From Geobacteraceae bacterium (GTDB lineage: Bacteria; Desulfobacterota; Desulfuromonadia; Geobacterales; Pseudopelobacteraceae): a stretch of 64,000 bases of DNA. Positions 8,529 to 17,078 of the stretch are shown here, one piece after another. The translations under genes and the position numbers were made by a program. Each line of letters opens with the position of its first letter. The first letter of the stretch is position 1. The notes below the pieces were generated by a model, which saw only the letters and a program-made list of their open reading frames with translations, did no database searches and was not told where the DNA came from. Location of the stretch: contig JAJTBI010000002.1 in the NCBI GenBank assembly GCA_021286935.1, positions 43,108-107,107 of the forward strand. The letters run 5' to 3'.

Positions 8529-9895
8529 AGAAAAAACCGGTCATACTGGTTGTTGATGATGATCTGTTGTCATTGACCATGCTGGAAAATATCCTGAACC
8601 AGGAGGGATGCTGTCCGGTGACCGCCTCAAATGGACGTGAGGCGCTGCAGTTGCTTGAGCAGCAGCCGTTTGATCTGGTGCTTTCGGATATGGTGATGCC
8701 GGTTATGGACGGTATGGCACTCCTTGAACAGGTTCTACAAAGGTTTCCCGGAACGCCATTTATTGCCGTAACTGCAGAGAGCAGCATCAGTGGCGCGGTT
8801 GAGGCGATCAGGCACGGCGCTTACGACTATCTGGAAAAGCCGTTCAACCCTGATCTTCTGAGAATCACCCTGCAGCAAGCCCTTGATTACCAGCGGGTTG
8901 TGCAGGAAAACAGGCAGATCCGGGAGCTGCTGAAAGAACGCTATACCTTCCAGAGTATCGCAACCGTCAGTCCGGCCATGAAGCAGACCCTGTTACTTGC
9001 AGAACGTGTTGCTGCGGCCCGGCAGACCACCGTGGCGATCTATGGTGAAAGTGGTGTTGGCAAGGAGGTCTTGGCGCGGGCGATCCATTTTGCCAGTGAT
9101 GCCCAGCCAAACCGGTTTGTGGCGGTGAACTGTGCTGCAGTGCCGGAGCATCTGCTGGAAAGTGAACTGTTTGGCCATGTGCGCGGTGCCTTTACCGGTG
9201 CCGACCGTGACCGGGAGGGGAAATTTAGCAGTGCAAAGGGTGGCACTATTCTGCTGGACGAGATCGGGGATATGCCGCTGTCGCTGCAGGCCAAGCTGCT
9301 GCGGGTGCTGCAGGAACGGGTCTATGAAAAGGTTGGCAGCAATACCTGCTGTCCGGCGGAATGTCGGGTGATTGTTGCCACCAATCGCAATCTGGCTGAA
9401 CTGGTGGCAGCCGGGCGCTTCAGGGAGGATCTGTACCACCGGATCAACGTCTTTCCTTTGACCATTCCGCCGCTGCGGGAACGCAGGGACGATATACCGC
9501 TGTTATGTGAGCATGCCTTGGCTGAGCTGCGTCAGCACCTGGGTAAGTCGCTGCCCGGTATTTCCCAGAAGGCGATGGAAATGATGCTTGTCTACCCTTG
9601 GCCGGGAAATGTGCGGGAGCTGCGGAACTGCCTTGAGCGGGCTGCCATTTTAACCGACGGCGAATTGATCCGCCCGGAGCATCTGGGACTGGCATCCGCG
9701 TCACCAGGTGGAACTGTCGGGGAAGGGGCTGCTGCCGGATGCATCAGCTACACGCTGACGCTGCCTGCTGAACAGCTTTCCCTGGCAGCCCTGACAGATC
9801 AGATCCTGACCATTACCCTGGAACGCTGCGGTGGCAATAAATCCCAGGCAGCCAAGCTGTTGGGGATTGCCCGGAAGAATTTTTACCGGACCTGA
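8525..9895 (+). CDS. Sigma-54-dependent response regulator, NtrC family
   Basis: The 456-residue regulator has three domains. The receiver (1-120) carries the phospho-acceptor Asp55 in LVLSDMVMPVMDG and a conserved Lys in YLEKPF. The AAA+ domain (about 145-385) carries Walker A GESGVGKE, the sigma-54 contact loop GAFTGA, Walker B GGTILLDEIGD and R-finger region LRERRDDIP. A Fis-type helix-turn-helix (CGGNKSQAAKLLGIARKNFYRT) ends the protein, with the last helix very short. It overlaps the amidohydrolase by 4 bases (ATGA). No sensor kinase lies nearby. A good sigma-54 promoter 100 bases downstream is a candidate target. Confidence 0.93.
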   Translation: MKKKPVILVVDDDLLSLTMLENILNQEGCCPVTASNGREALQLLEQQPFDLVLSDMVMPVMDGMALLEQVLQRFPGTPFIAVTAESSISGAVEAIRHGAYDYLEKPFNPDLLRITLQQALDYQRVVQENRQIRELLKERYTFQSIATVSPAMKQTLLLAERVAAARQTTVAIYGESGVGKEVLARAIHFASDAQPNRFVAVNCAAVPEHLLESELFGHVRGAFTGADRDREGKFSSAKGGTILLDEIGDMPLSLQAKLLRVLQERVYEKVGSNTCCPAECRVIVATNRNLAELVAAGRFREDLYHRINVFPLTIPPLRERRDDIPLLCEHALAELRQHLGKSLPGISQKAMEMMLVYPWPGNVRELRNCLERAAILTDGELIRPEHLGLASASPGGTVGEGAAAGCISYTLTLPAEQLSLAALTDQILTITLERCGGNKSQAAKLLGIARKNFYRT

Positions 9896-9923
9896 ACCAG
9901 ATACAATGATAGGTGTCCCCTCT

Positions 9924-9970
9924 GGCTCCACATTGTTCCCTACGGGTACAGTGTGGAGCCTTTTTGTTTT
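9924..9970 (+). terminator. Strong intrinsic terminator after the NtrC-type regulator
   Basis: A 13-bp stem, GGCTCCACATTGT with ACAGTGTGGAGCC (one G-T wobble), ends in TTTTTGTTTT. It separates the upstream operon from the sigma-54 promoter of the next gene. Confidence 0.9.
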
Positions 9971-10001
9971 GTAGGTTGCTGAAATTACATGGTGGCTTTT
10001 T

Positions 10002-10017
10002 TGGCATGCCGGCTGCA
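10002..10017 (+). promoter_or_regulatory. Sigma-54 promoter (-24/-12)
   Basis: TGGCATGCCGGCTGCA has GG and GC exactly 10 bases apart and matches the TGGCAC-N5-TTGCA consensus closely. It lies 68 bases upstream of the small protein start and just after an operon encoding a sigma-54 activator. Confidence 0.75.
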
Positions 10018-10040
10018 ATTACCTGTGCAAATACCTTGTT

Positions 10041-10061
10041 ACTGTTCCTGAATGGAACAGT
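10041..10061. promoter_or_regulatory. Perfect inverted repeat in the leader of the small protein gene
   Basis: ACTGTTCC-TGAAT-GGAACAGT, an 8-bp perfect inverted repeat around 5 bases, lies between the sigma-54 promoter and the ribosome site. It could be a repressor operator or an RNA hairpin. Confidence 0.5.
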
Positions 10062-10084
10062 GAATGCCCGCAAAGGAGGTTGGT

Positions 10085-10294
10085 ATGTCACAGGAGGCGG
10101 TGGAACAGTTTTTAGGGCGGTTAGTCACGGATGACCGGTTTCGTCGGCGGGCAATGGTGGCTTTTGAAGACCTTCTGGAGGAAGAGGGGTTTCAGCTCAG
10201 CGAAAAGGAACAACAGGCGATCAAGCTTGAGGATCTGATACGGCTTGAGATGGTTTCTGCCAAGCTGGATACCACGCTCAAGCGTTTTAGTTGA
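10085..10294 (+). CDS. Small NHLP-clan-like protein (RiPP leader-like)
   Basis: From the ATG at 10085, behind a near-perfect AAAGGAGG, the product has 69 residues. Its N-terminal part SQEAVEQFLGRLVTDDRFRRRA followed by EDLLEEEGFQLSEKEQQA resembles nitrile-hydratase-leader-peptide clan small proteins (Os1348/Franean1-type), known as RiPP leaders or orphan relatives. The C-terminal part is helical and has no Cys, and no maturation enzyme lies nearby. A free-standing regulatory or orphan peptide is therefore as likely as a RiPP precursor. Expression appears to be sigma-54 dependent. An upstream in-frame start at 10064 was rejected because the ribosome site would lie inside it. Confidence 0.65.
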   Translation: MSQEAVEQFLGRLVTDDRFRRRAMVAFEDLLEEEGFQLSEKEQQAIKLEDLIRLEMVSAKLDTTLKRFS

Positions 10295-10342
10295 TACGAC
10301 GCGACCTGTTCATGAGAAGAAAATAATCACCTAAAATGCAAA

Positions 10343-10362
10343 AATAGGGTGTTTACCCTATT
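10343..10362. terminator. Hairpin after the small protein gene
   Basis: AATAGGGT-GTTT-ACCCTATT is a perfect 8-bp stem with a 4-base loop about 50 bases after the stop codon. The downstream T-run is weak (GTTATTGG), so it may be a poor terminator or an operator. A second palindrome, TTAGAATT-AA-AATTCTAA, lies at 10392-10409, upstream of the chemoreceptor gene. Confidence 0.4.
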
Positions 10363-10510
10363 GTTATTGGGGTGTACGATCCGATATTGTTTTAGAATTA
10401 AAATTCTAATGAGTATGTGTTGTCTGGTCTGCTTATTCAGTTCGTGCTTCTACGGATAGCATTGGCTGTTTCTCATTGAAATAACTACACTTGGTACTCG
10501 GAGGTACAGT

Positions 10511-12139
10511 ATGCAATGGATTAAAGATTTGAAAGTTGGTGTAAAGCTGGTTACTGGTTTTGTAATGGTTGCAATTATTGCTGCAGTGGTGGGTGTAATT
10601 GGCATTACCAAGATCAAACAGATTGATCACGATGCAGCCATGATGTATGAGCGGATGACTGTGCCTTTGGGAGATCTTGGGGCCACGTCAGTCCTTTTTC
10701 AGAGGGTTCGTATCAACCTGCGAGATTTTGTTGAAACCAAAGATGCCGCTAAGCGTCAACAATATCTGGATACAATGAAGAAACTTCGTCAGGCCATGAC
10801 TGAACGGTCGGAAAAAATTGAGAAGACTTTGATTTCAGATGAAGCTAAGAAGGCGTTTAACGAATTTAAGGAAGCCAGAAACGTCTATGGTGGCTTTATT
10901 GATAAGATTGTTGAACTGGATGTAGCTGAGAAAGATGCAGAAGCACTAGCTTTGCTGCATGGTGATGCCTTTAAGGCAGCCATGCATGAGCAGGAAGTGC
11001 TGGATAAGCTGGTGGAGTCAAAAGAGGGGCTGGCAAAACTTGCAGCTGAGAACAACGACAAGGCGGCAAATGTTGCTATCAAGCTGATGCTTGGTGTTGT
11101 TGTGGTTGCGATGATTTTGGCAGTGGTTCTGGGGCTGTTTATCTCCCGTATGATTACAACGCCGTTGGCTGGCGCTGTTAAAATTGCCGAGCGTCTTGCA
11201 GAAGGTGATCTGACAGCACAGGTCACAATAAACTCAAAGGATGAGGTAGGTCAGCTTGAAGAGGCAATGTCCCACATGCTTCAGAGTCTGCGTAATCTGG
11301 TAGGTCAGACCGTACAGATCTCCGCTGGTATCGCCTCTGCCTCTACCCAGCTGCACAGCACCTCTGAGCAGATCGCCACCGGCGCTGAAGAGGTTGCTGC
11401 CCAGACCGGTACCGTGGCCACTGCCAGTGAGGAGATGGCTGCCACCAGCAGTGATATCGCCCGTAACTGCCATGCTGCTGCTGACAGCGCTGGTGTGGCT
11501 GCCTGCACCACCCAGAGTGGATTTGCAATCGTCCAGCATACGGTGGATGGCATTCGTACCCGTGGTGAACATACCAAAGAAAATGCCAAGATTATTTCCA
11601 ACCTTGGTGAGCGTTCCGAACAGATTGGCGCCATTGTAGGTACTATTGAGGACATTGCCGATCAGACTAACCTGCTGGCGTTGAACGCAGCCATTGAGGC
11701 TGCCCGGGCTGGCGAGATGGGGCGTGGGTTTGCGGTGGTTGCTGATGAGGTGCGTGCCTTGGCAGAGCGTACAACCAAGGCCACCAAAGAGATCAGTGAT
11801 ATGATCCGTACTATCCAGCAGGAAACCAGGGTAGCAATCACTTCAATGGAAGAAGGGGTGAAGGGTACGGAAAAAGGTGCCCAGGAAGCTGCCCAGCTTG
11901 AGACCTCGTTGCAGCAGATCCTTGAGCAGGTCAATGATGTGACCATGCAGGTCAGCCAGATCGCAACCGCTGCCGAGCAACAGACCGCCACCACGAGTGA
12001 GGTGACCACCAATATCCAACAGATCACGGAAGTGGTCCAGCAGACCGCCAGTGGTGCCGAAGAAACCGCTGCTGCTGCTGCCCAGCTGGCTGGTCAGGCG
12101 CAGGATCTGCAGAATCTGGTGAGTAAATTCAAGTTGTAA
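10511..12139 (+). CDS. Methyl-accepting chemotaxis protein with four-helix-bundle sensor
   Basis: A 542-residue transmembrane chemoreceptor. TM1 is near residues 10-32. A helical periplasmic domain of the 4HB_MCP type (about 35-185) begins after [12 protein letters not shown], and TM2 is near 189-212. A HAMP domain ([27 protein letters not shown]) follows, then the cytoplasmic signalling rod with the hairpin tip [23 protein letters not shown]. Glutamine/glutamate-rich helices around the tip are probable methylation sites. It lacks a C-terminal CheR-tethering pentapeptide. The start has a GGAGG site. It is monocistronic, bounded downstream by a 14-bp stem terminator. The ligand cannot be deduced. 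Confidence 0.95.
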   Translation: MQWIKDLKVGVKLVTGFVMVAIIAAVVGVIGITKIKQIDHDAAMMYERMTVPLGDLGATSVLFQRVRINLRDFVETKDAAKRQQYLDTMKKLRQAMTERSEKIEKTLISDEAKKAFNEFKEARNVYGGFIDKIVELDVAEKDAEALALLHGDAFKAAMHEQEVLDKLVESKEGLAKLAAENNDKAANVAIKLMLGVVVVAMILAVVLGLFISRMITTPLAGAVKIAERLAEGDLTAQVTINSKDEVGQLEEAMSHMLQSLRNLVGQTVQISAGIASASTQLHSTSEQIATGAEEVAAQTGTVATASEEMAATSSDIARNCHAAADSAGVAACTTQSGFAIVQHTVDGIRTRGEHTKENAKIISNLGERSEQIGAIVGTIEDIADQTNLLALNAAIEAARAGEMGRGFAVVADEVRALAERTTKATKEISDMIRTIQQETRVAITSMEEGVKGTEKGAQEAAQLETSLQQILEQVNDVTMQVSQIATAAEQQTATTSEVTTNIQQITEVVQQTASGAEETAAAAAQLAGQAQDLQNLVSKFKL

Positions 12140-12169
12140 CAGTGCGGTGTCGACAGCGTTGAAGAAAAG

Positions 12170-12203
12170 ATATCCCCTCTGTATACCTGTACAGAGGGGA
12201 TAT
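12170..12203. terminator. Bidirectional terminator between convergent genes
   Basis: ATATCCCCTCTGTA (12170-12183) and TACAGAGGGGATAT (12190-12203) form a perfect 14-bp stem with a 6-base loop. The minus strand continues with CTTTTCTTC, so it should also stop the converging small-protein transcript. Confidence 0.85.
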
Positions 12204-12255
12204 TGTTACGGTGATGCTTGGGGAGGAGGCCAAACAATCGCCGTATGTTACAACG

Positions 12256-12555
12256 TTAGCAGCCAGCTGCCTTCAGGAATTTGGCACTGACGTTCTTGCC
12301 GCCTTTTTCGTCAAATTTTACTTTCACTTCATCGTCAACAACGATCTTTTTTCCACTGAGTTTGTCTTTTGTCACGTCATCAGCCACTTCAATCACATAG
12401 TCTTTCTTTGTGGCTTCATCCTTGACAACAGTTGTATAGCTGCCATCAGCATTCGGGGTGATTTTGGTGACCGGACCTTTGATACTTGCTGCAGATGCCA
12501 GGGAGGCAACGGCGAGGATTACAACGGCTGCAGTAACGGATACAAGCTTCTTCAT
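12256..12555 (-). CDS. Small secreted protein of unknown function
   Basis: The ATG at 12555 follows AAAGGAG and gives 99 residues. A type I signal peptide MKKLVSVTAAVVILAVASLASA is followed by a 75-residue beta-rich mature domain with GPVTKITPNADGSYTTVVKDE and GKKIVVDDEVKVKFDEKGGKN, looking like a small OB- or barrel-like fold. One C-terminal Cys ends the chain. Pattern and size resemble small periplasmic proteins of Geobacter with no assigned role. Longer in-frame starts upstream would precede the signal peptide and were rejected. It is monocistronic. Confidence 0.75.
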   Translation of the reverse strand: MKKLVSVTAAVVILAVASLASAASIKGPVTKITPNADGSYTTVVKDEATKKDYVIEVADDVTKDKLSGKKIVVDDEVKVKFDEKGGKNVSAKFLKAAGC

Positions 12556-12655
12556 GATCTGTACAACTCCTTTCGTTGTAGGGTGCATTAACCCCAGGTT
12601 ATTTTCAAGCACTTAAGCCGCCGGAAGTGCTGGAAGTACAAAACAGGGTGAGTGG

Positions 12656-13579
12656 TCAGGCAATCTGATTTCTGCCATTCTCTTTAGCCTGGTAGAGGGC
12701 TTGATCAGCGTAATCAAGCAGCTCTTCTGCTGTGCCGATATCCATCCCGGGAAATTCAGCGACACCTATGCTGACAGTGAGCTGCAAATGTGCAAGGGCA
12801 TCTGCAAATCTGAGTGTATGCACCTTTTGACAGAGTCGGTGTGCCACGTTTTTGGCCTCGCGGTGACTGGTGTCAGGTAGCAACACAACAAACTCCTCGC
12901 CGCCATAACGGAAGAGAAGGTCATAATCCCTCAGGCTGGCGGTTATTTCGGTCGTCATTCGCTTGAGCACATGATCGCCTGACTGATGACCAAAGGTGTC
13001 ATTAATCTGTTTGAAATGGTCAATATCAATCATCAGTACAGAGATTAGTCCGTCTGTACGTGCTGCCCGCAGCAGTTCGACATTCAGGATATGGTTAAGG
13101 TAGCGTCTGTTAAAAGCACCCGTTAGCGTGTCTTTGTTGGAGAGTAGTTCAAGTTCTTGGTTTTGTTTACGAAGTTCTTCTTCGCGTCGTTTGGCGTTTA
13201 GGTGCAGCCTGGCTCTGGCTGCAAGCTCCTGCGGGTCGTAGGGGATGAGAATAAAGTCACGCGCCCCGTCTGTCAGCCCTTTTAGTTTTACTCCCCGGTC
13301 TGAGCTGCTGGTTAGTATCAGAACCGGAATATGTTCGGTTTCCGGTTTTGAACGTATTGCTGCCAGAAATTTAAGGCCATCAAGCCGAGGCATTTCAACA
13401 TCGCAGAGAATTATGTCAGGGAGCGTTTCTGATACCTTGTGTAGTCCGTCCAGACCGTCACCAGCTTCATAAATATGACTGAAAATACCGCTTTGTTCCA
13501 GGTCTGAAACAATTTGACGCCGAGTTCCTCTGTTGTCATCAAGAACTAAGGCTGTTGTTGGTGTTTTCTGCAGATTCAT
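12656..13579 (-). CDS. Response regulator with diguanylate cyclase (GGDEF) output
   Basis: The 307-residue protein has an N-terminal receiver (about 8-125, phospho-acceptor in DIILCDVEMPRLDGL), a coiled linker (LNAKRREEELRKQNQELELLSNKD) and a GGDEF domain. The active loop reads RYGGEEFVVLLP, an intact GGEEF signature, and LTGAFNRRYL lies at its start, so it should make cyclic-di-GMP. No RxxD inhibitory site is evident just before the GGEEF loop. A small unknown gene lies 15 bases upstream on the same strand and is probably co-transcribed. Confidence 0.93.
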   Translation of the reverse strand: MNLQKTPTTALVLDDNRGTRRQIVSDLEQSGIFSHIYEAGDGLDGLHKVSETLPDIILCDVEMPRLDGLKFLAAIRSKPETEHIPVLILTSSSDRGVKLKGLTDGARDFILIPYDPQELAARARLHLNAKRREEELRKQNQELELLSNKDTLTGAFNRRYLNHILNVELLRAARTDGLISVLMIDIDHFKQINDTFGHQSGDHVLKRMTTEITASLRDYDLLFRYGGEEFVVLLPDTSHREAKNVAHRLCQKVHTLRFADALAHLQLTVSIGVAEFPGMDIGTAEELLDYADQALYQAKENGRNQIA

Positions 13580-13594
13580 GGCTGTGATATTCTC

Positions 13595-13864
13595 TTAAAT
13601 TGCATTGACCCAACTCATAATATCGTGTCGGGAAAGAAAAAGAGGGGACCTGCCTTGCGGCAGCTTGTAGAGAACTTCAGAGGCAAAACGCTGGTGAAGC
13701 TGGTGAGCCCGCTCATGGGGAAGGAAGTCAAGGAGCAGGGCAAGGGCGAGCAACGTGTTTGAATCATTGTGGCTATCTCGGAGCTGAAGCGGCGGTGAGG
13801 TGTGGTAATGGTTGTAATCAGGTTGCTGTGTGCTTGTAGTGGTGTGTAGGTCTGGTGTATGCAT
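13595..13864 (-). CDS. Small DUF6166-like protein
   Basis: This 89-residue ORF ends 15 bases before the GGDEF gene. After a His/Thr-rich N-terminus (about 1-30) it contains NTLLALALLLDFLPHERAHQLHQRFASEVLYKLP and a final SPLFLSRHDIMSWV. That order (LALALLLD, F..EV..KLPQ, I..W) is what I remember of DUF6166 proteins, though those usually carry a preceding GYGGSGP element that is missing here. The ribosome site AAGGA is modest. Cotranscription with the cyclase is likely. The match is from memory and the role is unknown. Confidence 0.5.
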   Translation of the reverse strand: MHTPDLHTTTSTQQPDYNHYHTSPPLQLRDSHNDSNTLLALALLLDFLPHERAHQLHQRFASEVLYKLPQGRSPLFLSRHDIMSWVNAI

Positions 13865-14086
13865 GCCTGTATCCTTATCGCTGATTGTAAACCGTATAGA
13901 AAGTTGGTATAACTGTCCCTGTGAGTATTACCGTATTTGAGTAGTTTGCGTTTTTGTGTTCATCAAAATTGGTAAATTGCATGAACTGTATATCCGTATA
14001 TGATGATGCTGTCAAGCGTAAGCTGTCAGTGGTGAGTAGTCATCTGAAGTGTTTTGAGTAATCTTGAGGCGGGTAGGGGAGTGGTT
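13865..14086. promoter_or_regulatory. Divergent promoter region with repeated CCGTAT words
   Basis: The 220-bp gap between the divergent small gene and the repressor gene holds three related words: AACCGTATAG (near 13890), TACCGTATTT (near 13929) and ATCCGTATAT (near 13992, inside TATATCCGTATATG). They may be operator sites for the adjacent CI/LexA-like repressor. This is inferred from position and repetition only. Confidence 0.35.
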
Positions 14087-14941
14087 GTGAAAAATGCTAA
14101 AGTGATTGAGCTTCATGAAGGTGATAGTACCGCAGAGAGTGCGACCCCCTTAATCAGGGGGGGCGTGTCTGCAGATGACACATTGTTGAGTACCAGAGAT
14201 GTTCTGAGCAGAATCAAAGATGAGCTGGGGCTGGATACGGACCTGGAGCTGGCAGAGGTTATGGGGGTCGGTATCCGGCGTATTCATAACTGGAAACACC
14301 GTAACACGGTGCCAACCGAGGAAATTGTTGGTATCTGCGGCAAGGAGGGTCTTGACCTGCAGTATATTCTGACCGGCCAGAGGATCAGGCTGGGTAGATC
14401 AGATGGTCAGGGCGAGATGCGTCAGGTTCAGGAAGGGCTGGCGGGGGCGTTTTTTGATCTGGATGCGGCAAACAAGGTTCGTGATAGCTTTACCCTGTCT
14501 ACATCCGGCCATCCGTTGATTCATCCACCCTACAAGGCCTATACCCAACGCTCTGATAATGGTGAAGTGTTAAACTCGTTTGCGTCGCCGCAGATTGTTG
14601 ATGTACTTGCCCCCGGCCTTAACTGGCTGAACCACTCTCTGGGGGTTGCCCCGGAGAATTTTCTGCTGGTCAAGGTATTGGGAGATAATATGGCCCCCTG
14701 GCTGCAGGATGGTGATCTGGTCATGGTTGATGCCGGTATCAAGACTACGATCAATGGTGGTTGTCTGATGCTGCGGTATGCTGATGGCATGATGATGGTG
14801 CGCCGTGTGTTCCGTAATCCTGATGGAACGTTTCTGGCCAAATGTGATAACGAATGTTGTCCGCCGGATATTATTGACCCCAATAACAACATGACCTATC
14901 CGATTGTGGTGGGGAGGGTGGTGCGACGGTTAGTCCGCTAA
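14087..14941 (+). CDS. CI/LexA-like repressor with S24 fold and altered catalytic dyad
   Basis: The N-terminal half has a CI-type helix-turn-helix (about residues 45-100: ELAEVMGVGIRRIHNWKHRNTVP). The C-terminal half is an S24/LexA fold (about 180-284) with VKVLGDNMAPWLQDGDLVMVD and a later MMMVRRVF. In cleavable repressors the serine sits in GDSM and the lysine in VKR. Here they are Asn (residue about 201) and Arg (about 239), so self-cleavage should be lost. I chose GTG at 14087, 6 bases after AGGGGA; the frame is open to a TTG at 14054. It may repress the divergent upstream genes. Confidence 0.85.
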   Translation: MKNAKVIELHEGDSTAESATPLIRGGVSADDTLLSTRDVLSRIKDELGLDTDLELAEVMGVGIRRIHNWKHRNTVPTEEIVGICGKEGLDLQYILTGQRIRLGRSDGQGEMRQVQEGLAGAFFDLDAANKVRDSFTLSTSGHPLIHPPYKAYTQRSDNGEVLNSFASPQIVDVLAPGLNWLNHSLGVAPENFLLVKVLGDNMAPWLQDGDLVMVDAGIKTTINGGCLMLRYADGMMMVRRVFRNPDGTFLAKCDNECCPPDIIDPNNNMTYPIVVGRVVRRLVR

Positions 14942-14965
14942 CCGGTGTAATACGGAGATAGAGAT

Positions 14966-14995
14966 AAAAAGGCGGCCTGATTGGACCGCCTTTTT
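14966..14995. terminator. Bidirectional terminator between convergent repressor and hldE genes
   Basis: AAAAAGGCGG and CCGCCTTTTT pair around a 10-base loop, with T-runs on both strands. It separates the + repressor gene from the convergent hldE end at 14998. Confidence 0.85.
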
Positions 14996-14997
14996 GT

Positions 14998-16473
14998 TTA
15001 CTGCTCGTCGGTGTATCGTTCAAGCACCTTTTCGATGATGTTGGTGGTTGATTTGCCATCTACAAACGGAATCAATTCCACCCTGCCACCGTATGATTCC
15101 ACCACCTCTTTGCCCACTACGCCCTCAGGCGTGTAGTCACCACCCTTTACCAGAATCTGTGGTTGCAGGGCAGTAATCAGCTCCAGTGGTGTGTCCTCCT
15201 CAAATAGGCAGACATAGTCAATACAGTCAAGGGCAGCCATCAGATGGGCGCGCTCTTCTTCATCAATTAACGGGCGCTTGGGCCCTTTCAAACGTCGTAC
15301 CGAGGCGTCACTGTTCAGACCCAGAATGAGCAGATCTCCCAGGCGGCGGGCGGCCTGCAGATATTTGACATGCCCGGCATGCAGCAGGTCAAAACAGCCG
15401 TTGGTGAAAACCACCCGCTTTCCTTTGGCCCGTTCACCGGCAATGATCTCTGCCAGTACCTCGCGGTTTTTGATCTTGCTGTCGCTGTCGCGGTGTTCAA
15501 GGGAAACGGCAGCGATAATCTCGGTTGGGGTGACGGTGGAGGTGCCCAGTTTGGCCACCGCGATTCCAGCGGCAACATTGGCCAGCCGTGCCGCCTCGGC
15601 CAGTGGCAGTCCGCCCGCCAGACCGCAGGCCAGCAACGCCAGTACGGTATCGCCGGCGCCGGTGACATCAAAGACCTCGCGGGCAACGGTGGGGATATGG
15701 ACGGTTTCACCAGTGCCGCAGAACAGTGACATCCCCTCTTCGCTGCGGGTGATCAGCAGGTTATCCAGCTCCACCTGTGACATCAGGGTTTCTGCTGCCC
15801 TGTGCAGGCTTTCCTGGTCACGAATCGGTATGCCTGATGCGGCCTCGGCCTCTTTGCGGTTAGGGGTCAGGCAGGTGGCACCGCGGTATTTGCGGTAGTC
15901 GGTCCCCTTGGGGTCAACCAGAACCGGAATCTTGCGTTCTGTCGCGGTGGCGGTGATGCTTGCCAGGACGGCAGGTGTCAACACCCCTTTGAGGTAGTCT
16001 GATACCAGCACTACATCAAAACCGGTTATATGCTCCTGCAGCCACCCAACGAGGCGTTGCTCGATCTGCTCCGAAAGTGGTTCTCGGGATTCACGGTCAA
16101 TCCTGACGATCTGCTGGTTGGAGGCGATTACCCGTGTCTTGCGCCCGGTACGGCGCCCAGCCTCCTGAAAGATCGGTGTTGTGTCGATCCCTTGTCTGCT
16201 GAATGATTTGAGCAGTGCCCAGCCATTTTCATCTTCACCGATTACCGAGGCCACCGTGACCTGACAGCCCAGGGCAAGCAGGTTGTTGGCCACGTTGCCT
16301 GCACCGCCCAGACGCAGGTCTTCCCGCAGCACATCCACCACCTGTACCGGTGCCTCGGGAGAGATCCGTTCGGTCTTTCCCCACAGGTATTCATCCAGCA
16401 TCAGGTCGCCCACCACCAGGCATTTCAGGTTGCTGGCACGCTGAAACAGTGATTCAACGGTTTTGCGGTCCAT
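14998..16473 (-). CDS. hldE: Bifunctional heptose 7-phosphate kinase / heptose 1-phosphate adenylyltransferase
   Basis: HldE phosphorylates D-glycero-D-manno-heptose 7-phosphate at C1 and later adenylylates heptose 1-phosphate, in ADP-heptose synthesis for the LPS inner core. The 491-residue protein has a PfkB-type kinase domain (1-320: VGDLMLDEYLWG, GGAGNVANNLLALG, DVTGAGDTVLAL) and a cytidylyltransferase-like domain (about 345-491: FTNGCFDLLHAGHVKYL with the HxGH motif, later LVKGGDYTPEGVVG). Full length is normal for the fused enzyme. It follows gmhA by 3 bases in a glycosyltransferase-gmhA-hldE operon. Confidence 0.96.
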   Translation of the reverse strand: MDRKTVESLFQRASNLKCLVVGDLMLDEYLWGKTERISPEAPVQVVDVLREDLRLGGAGNVANNLLALGCQVTVASVIGEDENGWALLKSFSRQGIDTTPIFQEAGRRTGRKTRVIASNQQIVRIDRESREPLSEQIEQRLVGWLQEHITGFDVVLVSDYLKGVLTPAVLASITATATERKIPVLVDPKGTDYRKYRGATCLTPNRKEAEAASGIPIRDQESLHRAAETLMSQVELDNLLITRSEEGMSLFCGTGETVHIPTVAREVFDVTGAGDTVLALLACGLAGGLPLAEAARLANVAAGIAVAKLGTSTVTPTEIIAAVSLEHRDSDSKIKNREVLAEIIAGERAKGKRVVFTNGCFDLLHAGHVKYLQAARRLGDLLILGLNSDASVRRLKGPKRPLIDEEERAHLMAALDCIDYVCLFEEDTPLELITALQPQILVKGGDYTPEGVVGKEVVESYGGRVELIPFVDGKSTTNIIEKVLERYTDEQ

Positions 16474-16476
16474 GGC

Positions 16477-17067
16477 CTACAGTCCTTCCCGGGCAAACAT
16501 GCCGAACAGTCCCTGTTCAATCAGGTCGCAGAGGATGTGGATCACGGTGATGTGTCCTTCCTGCACCCGGGGGGTATCGTTGGAGGGGATGATCAACGGA
16601 ATATCGCAGACCGCCTTGATGCTGCCGCCGTCTTTACCCAGCAGGCCGATGGTGGTACAGCCGGCCTGTCGGGCCACCTCAAGTGCCTTGAGTACGTTGG
16701 GGGAATTGCCGCTGGTGGAGATGCCGATCACGGCATCACCGGGCGCAGCCAGCGCTTCTACCTGGCGGGAGAAGATCCGCTCAAAGCCATAGTCATTGCC
16801 GATTGCGGTAATAATGGAGGTATCGGTGGAAAGTGAGATGGCTGGCAGGCCGGGACGCTCCATCCTGAAGCGGCTGACAATCTCTCCGGCAAAGTGCTGG
16901 GCGTCGGCTGCTGAGCCGCCGTTACCCATAATCATGAGCTTGTTGCCGATTTTAAGGGTCTCAATCAGGCGTTCCGCCAGGTGTGCAATCGGCGAGGCCA
17001 GTTCTGTTTCAATCTTGTGGAACAGTGCTTGATGGTCCTGCAGTTGTTTGGTGACGAACTGCTGCAT
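16477..17067 (-). CDS. gmhA: Phosphoheptose isomerase
   Basis: GmhA converts sedoheptulose 7-phosphate to D-glycero-D-manno-heptose 7-phosphate, the substrate of the adjacent HldE. The 196-residue length is typical. It has a SIS domain with the sugar-phosphate loop [21 protein letters not shown], the [15 protein letters not shown] loop and a C-terminal helix with [16 protein letters not shown]. An AAGGAGG ribosome site precedes the ATG. It lies 11 bases after the glycosyltransferase and 3 bases before hldE. Confidence 0.96.
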   Translation of the reverse strand: MQQFVTKQLQDHQALFHKIETELASPIAHLAERLIETLKIGNKLMIMGNGGSAADAQHFAGEIVSRFRMERPGLPAISLSTDTSIITAIGNDYGFERIFSRQVEALAAPGDAVIGISTSGNSPNVLKALEVARQAGCTTIGLLGKDGGSIKAVCDIPLIIPSNDTPRVQEGHITVIHILCDLIEQGLFGMFAREGL

Positions 17068-17078
17068 GGGGAACCTCC

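Noticed and set aside
10363..10400. Sigma-28 flagellar promoter for the chemoreceptor gene
   Set aside because: A CCGATA word is present but no TAAA box at the right spacing.
12211..12591. Plus-strand open frame over the small secreted protein gene
   Set aside because: Antisense of the minus-strand gene, which has a signal peptide and a strong ribosome site.
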